A stretch of DNA of 48,347 nucleotides, taken from NCBI GenBank assembly GCA_016784165.1, contig JADHVD010000009.1, positions 1-48,347 of the forward strand, read 5' to 3'. Position 1 is the stretch's first letter, and the number at the start of each line of letters is the position of its first letter. The notes under the pieces are model-generated. The model saw only the letters and a program-made list of their open reading frames with translations. It searched no databases and had not been told where the DNA came from. This document shows, piece after piece, positions 40,897 to 48,347 of this stretch. The translations under genes were made by a program, and so were the position numbers. The DNA comes from Candidatus Woesearchaeota archaeon. Its GTDB lineage: Archaea; Nanobdellota; Nanobdellia; Woesearchaeales; BS150m-G63.

Positions 40897-41193
40897 TTAT
40901 TTTTTTAATTTTTTAAGGTGTACTGGATGTACAATAACTGTTTTTTCTTTTTTAATATCTTTGATTGCAACTTCATAACATCTTCCTTTTTTAGCTTTTA
41001 TAAGTCCTGAATTTCCATGGAATCTTGGAAAATACATTCCTTTTTGTACAGCAGAATCTAGTTTTAACACAACTCGATCTCCCAATTTAAATTCTTGAAG
41101 ATACTTAGTTATACTAAATTTCCCCCTTACAGAAGGTTTTTTAGTCATCTTTTTTCTTGTTTTTCTTCTAAATCTGCCTATTCTTGTTACCAT
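40897..41193 (-). CDS. rpl21e: Ribosomal protein eL21
   Basis: 98 aa from the ATG at 41193 (MVTRIGRFRRKTRKKMTKKP), preferred over a longer frame because homologues start here. The SH3-like core includes FKLGDRVVLKLDSAVQKGM and RFHGNSGLIKAKKGRCYEV. It is the first gene of eL21-rpoF-DUF655-rsmI. A TATA-like box lies about 35 bp upstream. Confidence 0.92.
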   Translation of the reverse strand: MVTRIGRFRRKTRKKMTKKPSVRGKFSITKYLQEFKLGDRVVLKLDSAVQKGMYFPRFHGNSGLIKAKKGRCYEVAIKDIKKEKTVIVHPVHLKKLKK

Positions 41194-41403
41194 AATAGAA
41201 GTTGAAATTTTATGAGGTTTAAAAATGTTACTATTTAACACTTATATAACAAAATTTTTAATTTTTTTAAAAACATTCAAAAATATAAATTAAAGAAACA
41301 ATTGTTTTAAAATTAAAAATATCACTTCAAAGTTTTCGAAACCTTTAAATACATAAAGGCTATTAAAAAATCATATAATCGTGATTACACGGAGGGGCGT
41401 ATA

Positions 41404-41787
41404 ATGAGAAATTTCCTTTCAAAAATTAAAGAGAAGATGGCCGGAGAAGATTATGAAGAAGAAGCTGGCGAAGAATATGTAGAATTAGATACTGCTGAAA
41501 TTGGTGGAGTTTCAAAAGTTACTGTAAGACCATTTGTTATAGAAGATTTTTCTGATATTAAACCAATACTAGATTCTTTAAGGGAAGGGAGTACTATAGC
41601 TCTTGTTAATATTAAACCCCTAAAAGATAAAGATTTAATTGAATTAAAAAGGGCTATTAATAAGTTAAAGAATACTTGTGATGCTATTGAAGGTGATATT
41701 GCCGGTTTTAGTGATGATTACATAGTTATCACACCATCTTTTGCAAGCATTTATAGAAGTACCGAGACAAAAGATATTAGAGAATAA
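41404..41787 (+). CDS. sepF: SepF-like cell division protein
   Basis: 127 aa. The N-terminus (MRNFLSKIKEKMAG) is an amphipathic membrane-binding helix, followed by an acidic linker and the SepF core (about 50-120: VTVRPFVIEDFSDIKPILDS, then STIALVNIKPLKDKD). SepF anchors FtsZ to the membrane in archaea that lack FtsA. GGAGGGG precedes the start and a TATA-like TTTAAATAC (about 41342-41351) gives a leader of about 35 nt. Confidence 0.9.
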   Translation: MRNFLSKIKEKMAGEDYEEEAGEEYVELDTAEIGGVSKVTVRPFVIEDFSDIKPILDSLREGSTIALVNIKPLKDKDLIELKRAINKLKNTCDAIEGDIAGFSDDYIVITPSFASIYRSTETKDIRE

Positions 41788-41818
41788 TTATCTACTAATT
41801 ATTTTTAATATTCAGTCT

Positions 41819-42496
41819 TTACTCTTTTTTATATTTATTTGATTTATTATAAACAAGTACAAATTTGTCATGAACTAATGGGTCATTAATTGTAAGGGTT
41901 GAAGTTAATTTTAAATATTTAGGCTCCATGAATTTACCCATAAGGTTCACTGTAAATTCTTTCAAAAATTCAGGCGTATTAGGATAACCTTGAGTAGTCA
42001 CAACCAAATTCCCTTTAGGTTTTAATATTCTCTCAACACCACAATAAGCACCATTTTTTCCAACCATATATCCGCTAAGATAAAAGGATGTAACCATATC
42101 AATAGAAGAATTGGGGATATCACTCAAATTTTTTGAATCTCTTGCTGAAAAAGCTAATTTTCCAGAAGAATTTATAACAGAAGACAAATCATTAGTAAAT
42201 TCAAAATCAATACCTAATTTACTCCAATAACCCATACCTTCTTTTAATTTAGCTTCATTAATTTCAACGCCAATAGCATTATAACCTAAAGCATTTAATA
42301 AAACAGCACCATAACCATAACCAGTTCCAATATCTAAAATAGTTGAATGTTTAGGAATGTTAATTTTACTTATTATATTAGAAATAGATTTGATTCTAGA
42401 TTCTGGATTAATTTGGTGATTATCTTCACTAAATCTACAAAAATCTACAGGATTATTTTGTACTAAGTTTAATATTTTTTCGAGTTTATTATCCAT
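41819..42496 (-). CDS. SAM-dependent methyltransferase
   Basis: 225 aa. Motif I is STILDIGTGYGYGAVLL (about 50-66), motif II acidic IGVEINEAKLKEG. A further block SIDMVTSFYLSG follows, and a class I post-motif strand GNLVVTTQGYP. Class I methyltransferase fold; the substrate is not evident. It is convergent with sepF. Confidence 0.75.
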   Translation of the reverse strand: MDNKLEKILNLVQNNPVDFCRFSEDNHQINPESRIKSISNIISKINIPKHSTILDIGTGYGYGAVLLNALGYNAIGVEINEAKLKEGMGYWSKLGIDFEFTNDLSSVINSSGKLAFSARDSKNLSDIPNSSIDMVTSFYLSGYMVGKNGAYCGVERILKPKGNLVVTTQGYPNTPEFLKEFTVNLMGKFMEPKYLKLTSTLTINDPLVHDKFVLVYNKSNKYKKE

Positions 42497-42623
42497 TTTT
42501 AGTGCAATATTGGTGCTATTTTTAAAGTTTTACACTATTTAACTTTTTATTAAATATTTTTATACTCTTTCTTATTTTTTTTATTTCAAATTAATAAGTG
42601 GAGATAGATTAAGCTGTATTGTT

Positions 42624-43559
42624 TTATTTACCAAATAATTTACTCACACTATTAGTCACAAAGTGTTTGGTTGAATGACCATAATATTTTATTGTATTAC
42701 CGATACTTGAAGTTCCCCACAGTTTGTCTGTTGGGTCTTTATGTACTAAATACATTTTATCATCAAAATTCCAAAATACAACTGTTTTATCTTTTGGTTT
42801 TAATTTGATTAAGTCTTCGAGATTATGAAGGTTTGAAACATGGAGCATAAGGTAATCTGCACCAGTTTCATTTATTTTTTTATATAAATTATTTGTAAGG
42901 AAATCAAATGGAACATAAGTAGAAGCATTTATCCAAAACACTTGTCCTGTTTTTATTTTAGGATATTTCTCTTTTACATATTTCACAACATCATCAGATA
43001 TAGAACTAATCATCACATCATCGTTAATCTTTCTTTTAGATATATCTTTAACAATATAATCTACCAATTTTTTATCTTTTTCTAAATTTCCCTGTGATTT
43101 TATTTCTATATTTGATTTTCCACAACCAATTATATCCATTACTTCATTATAGTTAGCAATATTGTTGTTAGTTTTTTCTTGTAATTCTTTATAATTTAAA
43201 TTTTCAATTTTACCAAATTTGCCATATAACCTAAATAAACTTCCATCGTGATATGCAACTATTTTATTATCTTTAGTATATTGAACATCAAATTCTATGA
43301 AAGAGTATTTTTTATCTTCTTTTGCCGACTTAATTGCATCAATCGTATTTTCTAGATGATTTACTGAATTCCCCCTATGTGCCCCCACACTACATCCATA
43401 TTTAGCAACATCTATAGAATCATTAATCACATGATTTTTTTTATTGATCTCTAATTCTAAAACTTTATCTAAGGTAGTAACATTAGAATTGCATCCAGCA
43501 ATTAACATAGCAAGTCCAACAGACATTACATTATTCTTAATTTTTTTGAAAGCACTCAT
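42624..43559 (-). CDS. Glycerophosphodiester phosphodiesterase lipoprotein
   Basis: 311 aa. The signal peptide ends in a lipobox LIAGC (Cys23), so the mature protein would be lipid-anchored outside the cell. Catalytic residues of the GDPD family are His61-Arg62 in GAHRGNS, Glu70-Asn71, Glu89 and Asp91 in IEFDVQYTKD, and His104-Asp105 in VAYHDGSLF. It hydrolyses glycerophosphodiesters to glycerol phosphate. The ATG follows the stop of the upstream phospholipase-C-like gene almost directly. Confidence 0.85.
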   Translation of the reverse strand: MSAFKKIKNNVMSVGLAMLIAGCNSNVTTLDKVLELEINKKNHVINDSIDVAKYGCSVGAHRGNSVNHLENTIDAIKSAKEDKKYSFIEFDVQYTKDNKIVAYHDGSLFRLYGKFGKIENLNYKELQEKTNNNIANYNEVMDIIGCGKSNIEIKSQGNLEKDKKLVDYIVKDISKRKINDDVMISSISDDVVKYVKEKYPKIKTGQVFWINASTYVPFDFLTNNLYKKINETGADYLMLHVSNLHNLEDLIKLKPKDKTVVFWNFDDKMYLVHKDPTDKLWGTSSIGNTIKYYGHSTKHFVTNSVSKLFGK

Positions 43560-43560
43560 C

Positions 43561-44325
43561 TTAATACTCTAAAATCCTTTTTATTTCTTTTAATTCTTCG
43601 TGTTCATTCAATAAATGATAATTATTTCTCATCTCCCCCTTTATCATCTTAAACTCTTCTTTCAATTGTTTTTTTCTTTTTTTATGAATAAAATAAGAAA
43701 AAGGTTTCATGTATTTTTCATATTCTTTAATAAATTGAGTGTATATTTTTCCATCACTTTTTTTAGAAGACGCAAAAGCAAGTAAAAGGTCTTCCCTATG
43801 TTTTTTATACATTAATTTATTAATATCCACCTTCATATAAAATTTAAATACTTGTTTTACCCACCATTTTTTAGCACCATAACATTCAGACAAATAATTG
43901 ATCATTTTATCCTTTGAATCTTCTGTTCTTTTTCTAGCAATAGTCGCAATATTAGTTATCGATCTTGATTTATCTAACAATTCGTCATTCAGAAGAACAT
44001 CTATTACTGAATGCAACACACAATCATCGAGTGAACTATCTACTTTTTCCATAACAGGATTTAAGAAATAAGTGTCAAATATATTATCTAAATGACAATG
44101 TTGTTCTATTGAATCTGCCAAAATATTGAATTTTTTAGATATTTCTCCCTTCTTATTAAGGTATTCTCTAAAGAGTGTTGGTTCTTTGTGAATTGCCTTA
44201 TCTAAATAAGGAATGTCTGGTAACGCAGTACCAACTAAACCATAACAAAATTCATCTGAAAACATCCCATAATCTTTACTTAATTTGGGAACTTCTGTAA
44301 TCATGTGTGATATTATATGTGGCAT
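43561..44325 (-). CDS. Zinc-dependent phospholipase C-like protein
   Basis: 254 aa. The pattern HIISHMI at the start, YGLVGTALPDIPYLDKAI (about 29-46) and EQHCHLDNIFDTYFLNP (about 73-89) with a later HSVIDVLL resembles the zinc-dependent phospholipase C family, whose metal ligands are His and Asp. The assignment is moderate. The C-terminal half is basic and helical. It forms a coupled pair with the GDPD gene, consistent with joint lipid degradation. AGGAGT lies upstream of the start. Confidence 0.5.
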   Translation of the reverse strand: MPHIISHMITEVPKLSKDYGMFSDEFCYGLVGTALPDIPYLDKAIHKEPTLFREYLNKKGEISKKFNILADSIEQHCHLDNIFDTYFLNPVMEKVDSSLDDCVLHSVIDVLLNDELLDKSRSITNIATIARKRTEDSKDKMINYLSECYGAKKWWVKQVFKFYMKVDINKLMYKKHREDLLLAFASSKKSDGKIYTQFIKEYEKYMKPFSYFIHKKRKKQLKEEFKMIKGEMRNNYHLLNEHEELKEIKRILEY

Positions 44326-44400
44326 TTTAATTGACTCCTAGAACCTCTTTTATATCTTTAAATAATTCTTTTTTTTAAATCTTTCTTATTTTTTATAAAA

Positions 44401-44628
44401 TTATCTCTTTCCAAACATCTTTCTATCACTTTCAAGAAGTCTTTTTTTATTCTTTCGCCATTTATGATTTTCTATAAATCCTTCAATAACTAAACCTAAA
44501 CCAGCCAAGGTCCAGAAAAAATCACTAGGAATTTTAGTCAAACCAAGCACATTCAAAAAAGAAAGCACAGCAACAATTATTCCAACAATAATAAAAGTCT
44601 CATATCTTATCATGTTTTTATATTCCAT
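44401..44628 (-). CDS. Small two-helix membrane protein (75 aa)
   Basis: The start is the ATG at 44628, chosen because a TATA-like GTTTTTATATG lies 28 bp upstream; a GTG-initiated form would add seven residues. There are two hydrophobic segments (about 11-28 and 34-51) and a basic tail (HKWRKNKKRLLESDRKMFGK). No family recognised. Confidence 0.6.
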   Translation of the reverse strand: MEYKNMIRYETFIIVGIIVAVLSFLNVLGLTKIPSDFFWTLAGLGLVIEGFIENHKWRKNKKRLLESDRKMFGKR

Positions 44629-44649
44629 AATTATTTTATGCACCCACAC

Positions 44650-44669
44650 ATATAAAAACTTTTATATAT
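44650..44669. promoter_or_regulatory. Overlapping divergent TATA boxes
   Basis: The near-palindrome ATATAAAA-AC-TTTTATAT (44650-44667) holds a minus-strand TATA box about 28 bp before the ATG at 44628 and a plus-strand box about 26 bp before the ATG at 44691. Both genes would start from one compact core. Confidence 0.55.
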
Positions 44670-44690
44670 CTCAACAGAATTATAACTAAC

Positions 44691-45185
44691 ATGCCTCAAA
44701 AAGTTTCAAGAGATACACCATTATCTGAAATAACCTTAAGGAAATATGAAAAACCTTATGACTTGGAAGATAGGGAATTAGTGAAAAAAATCTGTCTTTC
44801 TATAGGGCTATTACAACCAGGAGATAGCAGAGATGTAATAAGTGATATTCTTTTAATTTTAATTAAATCAAAACACAGAAAGGAAAACCTAACTTCTAAA
44901 GAAATAGAGGAAAAAGTGATAAAATATAGAAAAGAAAATGAATTACCCCTTTTGGGAATCGCACCATCTAACATAAGAAGACAATTAAAAAGATTAAAAG
45001 ATCTTTATCTTATAGAAAACATTGATAGTAGTTATAGAATCTATGAATTTGAACAATTAAATAAGATTTTTGAGGAAAAAATAGAAGGGTTTTATTTAAA
45101 AAATATCTTATCAAGAGTAAAAGAATATCTCCAAGCATTAGAAAAACCACAAAAAGAAATCGAATCAAAAGAAATAAGAGAATGA
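44691..45185 (+). CDS. Winged-helix-like protein upstream of Mtq2-like methyltransferase
   Basis: 164 aa with a helical core and a probable winged-helix segment (ENLTSKEIEEKVIKYRKENE, then IAPSNIRRQLKRLKDLYLIE). It ends in a coiled-coil-like Glu/Lys stretch. Leaderless start after a TATA box. It overlaps the next gene by 4 bp, so it may regulate or partner with that methyltransferase. No exact family named. Confidence 0.6.
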   Translation: MPQKVSRDTPLSEITLRKYEKPYDLEDRELVKKICLSIGLLQPGDSRDVISDILLILIKSKHRKENLTSKEIEEKVIKYRKENELPLLGIAPSNIRRQLKRLKDLYLIENIDSSYRIYEFEQLNKIFEEKIEGFYLKNILSRVKEYLQALEKPQKEIESKEIRE

Positions 45186-45724
45186 ATTCTATATATGAAC
45201 CAAGAGAAGATTCTTTCTTAATGGAAAAATCAGTAATTAAATATGCTTTTGGAAAAGTGTTGGATATGGGAACTGGTTCTGGAATACAAGCAATAACATC
45301 TGCAAAAAATAAAAAAGTAACATCTATTTTTGCTTCAGATATCAACAAAGAAGCAGTAACTAATACATTAGAGGTTGCAATAAGCGAAGGGATACCTTTA
45401 ACAGTTATACAATCAGATTTATTCAAAAACATAAAAGAAAAATTTGATACAATCATATTCAATCCACCATATCTTCCAACTCAAGAACCAAAAGAGCTAG
45501 CTTTAGATGGCGGGGAAAAAGGACACGAATTAATTGAAAAATTTCTAAAACAAGCAAAAACACACTTAAATAAAAATGGAATAATTCTTTTGCTCTTCAG
45601 CTCTTTAACAAATAAACAAAAGATAGATGAGATATTAAACACTAATAATTACCAGTTTAAAGAAATCGATAAACTAAAATTAGATTTTGAGGAATTATAC
45701 ATCTATAAAATAAATAAAAAGTAA
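45182..45724 (+). CDS. HemK/Mtq2-like N5-glutamine methyltransferase
   Basis: 180 aa. It begins YEPREDSFLMEKSV, then motif I VLDMGTGSGIQAI (27-39) and FASDINKEAV, and the hallmark NPPY (94-97) in IIFNPPYLPTQEP. NPPY enzymes of this short type methylate the GGQ glutamine of the release factor aRF1 (Mtq2) in archaea and eukaryotes. The preceding winged-helix gene overlaps it by 4 bp. Confidence 0.85.
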   Translation: MNSIYEPREDSFLMEKSVIKYAFGKVLDMGTGSGIQAITSAKNKKVTSIFASDINKEAVTNTLEVAISEGIPLTVIQSDLFKNIKEKFDTIIFNPPYLPTQEPKELALDGGEKGHELIEKFLKQAKTHLNKNGIILLLFSSLTNKQKIDEILNTNNYQFKEIDKLKLDFEELYIYKINKK

Positions 45725-45757
45725 AATTTAAATAACTTAAGATTATATTATATCCTA

Positions 45758-45988
45758 ATGGTTGAAGAACAAATACAAAAAAGAAAAATTTCTTTAGAAT
45801 TTTTAGTGGGATTTATAGCAATTGCTTTAGGAACATATAATCTTTTATTAGTATTTAACATAATTGATTTTAATGTTATATTACCTCAAGCAACAGCTAA
45901 CATTATTTTGATTATTGTAGGCCTATTTTTGTGGGTCACTGCATTTAGGCTTGCAAGACACAAATACCACTCAAGAAGTCTTTTCTAA
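45758..45988 (+). CDS. Small two-helix membrane protein (76 aa)
   Basis: Hydrophobic helices at about 13-30 and 43-62, with a short polar loop and a basic C-terminus (RLARHKYHSRSLF). No family recognised. It lies 8 bp before the kinase-like gene. Confidence 0.6.
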   Translation: MVEEQIQKRKISLEFLVGFIAIALGTYNLLLVFNIIDFNVILPQATANIILIIVGLFLWVTAFRLARHKYHSRSLF

Positions 45989-45996
45989 AAAATAAG

Positions 45997-46596
45997 ATGG
46001 AACTAAATGAAAAAGAGTTCTTTGCAAAAGGTAAACGAGGGTTTATTTATACAGCTAAACTGGGCAGGAAAAAAATAGCTATAAAAGAAAAGAATCCAGA
46101 AAGTAAGGCCAACTCAAGAATAGAGATCGAAGCATACTGGCTAAAAAAATTAAACAAACACAAAATAGGTCCAAAATTTCTTTTTTTCAAAAACAATTCT
46201 TTAGCTTATGAGTTTATAGAGGGAATATTTTTAGAAGAATTTATAAAAAATTCAACTAAAACAAAAATAAAAAAACTTCTGAAAGACGTGTTCAATCAAA
46301 TGTTCATCTTAGATAAACTAGGAATAAATAAAGAAGAGATGCATCACCCATACAAACACATAATCATAACAAAAAACAATAAACCAGTGCTACTTGATTT
46401 TGAGCGCGCAAATAACACAGAAAAACCAAGCAATGTAACTCAGTTCTGTCAATGTGTAACTTCAAGTAATATTACCCAGCAATTAAAAGAAAAAGGATTT
46501 AATATAAATAAAAATAAAATAAGAACTTCAGCTAAGAAATACAAAAAAGAAATAAATAAAAAATTTTTTAATGAGATTATTAAATTAATCCAATGA
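45997..46596 (+). CDS. Kinase-fold protein (COG2112-like)
   Basis: 199 aa. The glycine-loop region FAKGKRGFIYTA, Lys30 in KKIAIKEKNPES and Glu45 in IEIEAYWLK match the N-lobe of Ser/Thr kinases. The C-lobe has HHPYKHIII (116-124) where an HRD/HxD is expected, and LLDFERANN (about 132-140) in place of DFG. The catalytic Asp is not evident. Small kinase-like proteins of this form are annotated as predicted Ser/Thr kinases in archaea. It could be an active variant or a pseudokinase. Confidence 0.6.
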   Translation: MELNEKEFFAKGKRGFIYTAKLGRKKIAIKEKNPESKANSRIEIEAYWLKKLNKHKIGPKFLFFKNNSLAYEFIEGIFLEEFIKNSTKTKIKKLLKDVFNQMFILDKLGINKEEMHHPYKHIIITKNNKPVLLDFERANNTEKPSNVTQFCQCVTSSNITQQLKEKGFNINKNKIRTSAKKYKKEINKKFFNEIIKLIQ

Positions 46597-46598
46597 GC

Positions 46599-47711
46599 TT
46601 AAAATATATTTTTAAATCTATACAATAAACTCGTTGCCTTTTTTTCTTTTAAAGTATCAATTTCTCCAATCAGATTATTGTTTATAGAATCAATTTTTGT
46701 ATCTACATTTTTTATAGCAGTAGCTAAAGAGTCATCCATAACAATATTTTGTTTATTATACAATTCTAATTCAATATCTATTTTATTGATATCAGTTTTT
46801 AAACTATCTTTTAATAAACCAATCTCCCCAACAATTTCTGTCTGGTACTCATCCATTTGAGAATTTGTTTGATTCAATTTTGAATTATATTCATTTAATT
46901 GAGTTTCTAATGCACCAATCCTACTATTTTTATTAATCACATCATTGATTATCGTGTTCATACCAGCCAGAGGATCTGTTTTAGATTGTTTTTTAGTAAG
47001 GTAAGATATTTTTCCTAACTCTTCTTGCATTTGTACTATCTCCTTCTCAACACTTTTCATCTGTTTATATCCTTCATTCATAAAATATCCACCAGCACCA
47101 ATACTTGCAACTAATCCAGTGTAAAACACCCCTTTAAAAAATTTACCAGCTTTACTTGGTTTTTTATATTCCATTTTAGGTTCCCCCTGTTCATCCACTA
47201 TTTGTTTTGGTTCTTCTTTAACTTTGACTTCTTCAACAGTTTTATCAATACTTTTCTCTTCCTTAGATTCTATTTTTTTAGGTTTAGTTACCTTAACAAC
47301 AGATTCTTCTTTAGAATTATAATCATCGGTCTGTAAAACTCCTGAAATAGTTCTTAATTCTCCTTGTTTTACATTTGGATTATAATTAGAAAGGCCAGCA
47401 CCCTCAACTTCATCAGGGAACTTTTTTTGGTCTACAGCCCCCCTTAATCTACAATAACTATTCATAGCTAATTTAACATCTCCACTATCAATAGAGGATC
47501 TTCCAAACCATGCATCTTTAGCAAAATCAGATAAGTCCTTTCCAGAATTAATATTAAAAAAGTAAGTCCCATCATCATTAGATATATATTCCCTAATATT
47601 ATACTTAGAAAGAAATTCTTCAATGGTATCTCTTTCTGCACCATCATATTTAAAGATTACCTGGTGCGAATCACCATCACTTTTTCTACACATTATTTCT
47701 AGTTTTTTCAT
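46599..47711 (-). CDS. Membrane-anchored coiled-coil protein
   Basis: 370 aa from the ATG at 47711, where GGGGTG lies just upstream; an in-frame extension to 47837 lacks this site. Residues about 1-110 are a soluble domain. A Lys/Glu/Pro linker follows (about 135-185), then one hydrophobic segment (about 195-213, GVFYTGLVASIGAGGYFM). The rest is coiled coil with repeated Leu/Ile heptads and Asn/Asp/Gln (IGALETQLNEYNSKLNQTNS). No family recognised. Confidence 0.65.
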   Translation of the reverse strand: MKKLEIMCRKSDGDSHQVIFKYDGAERDTIEEFLSKYNIREYISNDDGTYFFNINSGKDLSDFAKDAWFGRSSIDSGDVKLAMNSYCRLRGAVDQKKFPDEVEGAGLSNYNPNVKQGELRTISGVLQTDDYNSKEESVVKVTKPKKIESKEEKSIDKTVEEVKVKEEPKQIVDEQGEPKMEYKKPSKAGKFFKGVFYTGLVASIGAGGYFMNEGYKQMKSVEKEIVQMQEELGKISYLTKKQSKTDPLAGMNTIINDVINKNSRIGALETQLNEYNSKLNQTNSQMDEYQTEIVGEIGLLKDSLKTDINKIDIELELYNKQNIVMDDSLATAIKNVDTKIDSINNNLIGEIDTLKEKKATSLLYRFKNIF

Positions 47712-47871
47712 ATAAGTGCACCCCACGTGATTTTTACTATTTTTCAATAGGACTAATACGTATAAAAACTTTTCTATGTAAGGTTCGGAGATTTTCCGAT
47801 AAATTATAAAATCAAAAAGTTTATAAAAAACCATCACATAAAGAATAAAAAAGAGTTCTTGGGAGGTAAAG

Positions 47872-48159
47872 ATGAATATTGAAAACCTAATAGAAAAACT
47901 GCCTGTAAAAGAAGCAGAAGAAATTTATGACCTTAGAAAAACACATTCATTGGATTTAAATGCAATGGCATCAACCGCAGATATATCTAAAGACATTCTA
48001 ATCTCTTATTACACTAGAGTTGCAGATATGAGAATCAAACAACATGTAAACAAAGAAGCACCTTATTTAAATTCAATTTTACAATGTTATGAAATTGCTT
48101 TAGACTCTGCAATGACTTATGTAGATAAAGTAATGGATAATAAAAATAAAGAAAAATAA
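47872..48159 (+). CDS. Hypothetical 95-aa helical protein
   Basis: All-helical, with possible helix-turn-helix character in the middle (DLNAMASTADISKDILISYY). GGGAGGT lies just before the ATG. No family recognised. The gene is followed within 10 bp by the 50-bp tandem repeat array. Confidence 0.55.
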   Translation: MNIENLIEKLPVKEAEEIYDLRKTHSLDLNAMASTADISKDILISYYTRVADMRIKQHVNKEAPYLNSILQCYEIALDSAMTYVDKVMDNKNKEK

Positions 48160-48167
48160 AAAGAATT

Positions 48168-48339
48168 CTACTTTTTGTTTTTCTTCTTGGAAACTTTCCT
48201 GTTTTCTTGAAGAAAAACTACTTTTTGTTTTTCTTCTTGGAAACTTTCCTGTTTTCTTGAAGAAAAACTACTTTTTGTTTTTCTTCTTGGAAACTTTCCT
48301 GTTTTCTTGAAGAAAAACTACTTTTTGTTTTTCTTCTTG
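48168..48339. repeat. Exact 50-bp tandem repeat array
   Basis: The unit (start CTACTTTTTGTTTTTCTTCT) is repeated 3.4 times with no visible mismatches and a strict 50-bp period. Arms TTTTTCTTC and GAAGAAAAA within each unit, and an inner GGAAA-C-TTTCC, could form a hairpin. There are no spacers, so it is not CRISPR. A 50-bp unit is not a multiple of three, so it is not coding. The last 8 bases of the window diverge from the unit. Low-complexity repeats can also be an assembly effect. Confidence 0.75.
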
Positions 48340-48347
48340 AGTTTCTT

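Noticed and set aside
48168-48339. CRISPR array
   Set aside because: Consecutive 50-bp units are identical throughout with no variable spacers, and no cas genes are near.

Overview
The window is AT-rich and archaeal. Evidence: an rRNA operon in the order 16S, tRNA-Ala(UGC), 23S; archaeal/eukaryotic-type ribosomal proteins (eS19, eL39, eL31, eL21 and a tiny eL41); RNA polymerase Rpb4; family-B DNA polymerase with a PIP box; class I lysyl-tRNA synthetase; SepF; an AbrB-PhoU regulator; and a tRNA-Ile with a bulge-helix-bulge intron. Very small genes, bacterial-type extras (RsmI, CspA) and a tRNA-Ile with a UAU anticodon suggest a DPANN archaeon of the Pacearchaeota/Woesearchaeota kind. That lineage call is an inference; 16S placement would settle it.

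Layout. 1-2581 (minus): secreted tail-fibre-like surface protein, cut by the window edge. 2677-6614 (plus): NFACT-R protein, class I LysRS and a RimB-like protease/RimK-like ligase pair. 6680-12124 (minus): a small gene, then the rRNA operon with its processing stems; 5S is not here. 12386-14206 (minus): eL41, an SGNH hydrolase pair, an FKBP isomerase and a cold-shock protein. 14477-17878: accessory stretch with a 52-aa membrane gene framed by an 18-bp inverted repeat, a coiled-coil protein, tRNA-Glu, AlkD-like protein, intron-bearing tRNA-Ile(UAU) and small ribbon-helix-helix-like genes. 17977-23888 (plus): DNA polymerase B, a zinc ribbon and IleRS. 23885-27794: JAMM-like protein, membrane and secreted proteins, and the eS19-eL39-eL31 operon, in which eS19 and eL31 carry long Lys/Glu-rich tails. 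27847-30515 (plus): RecB-like nuclease followed by tiny zinc-ribbon, basic and membrane proteins. 30560-38657: small genes, AbrB-PhoU regulator, REC-like 656-aa protein, an Lrp regulator divergent from a three-gene operon containing a thymidylate-synthase-like protein without its catalytic Cys, two paralogous SHOCT-like micro-proteins and a HAD phosphatase. 38659-41193 (minus): signal peptidase, then eL21-rpoF-DUF655 with rsmI where archaea usually have ksgA. 41404-48159: SepF, methyltransferase, phospholipase C-like plus GDPD pair, Mtq2-like methyltransferase, kinase-like protein and a membrane coiled-coil protein. The window ends in an exact 50-bp tandem repeat.

Expression. Many housekeeping genes have a TATA-like box centred about 23-28 bp before the start codon and no Shine-Dalgarno, so they look leaderless. 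Many small or accessory genes instead have a strong GGAGG/GGTG site, and the 16S 3' end carries the matching CCUCC. Most of the window is translation machinery plus surface/lipid functions. The most unusual block is the Lrp / CTGAAAC-motif / Cys-less ThyA-like operon with its neighbouring SHOCT peptides.
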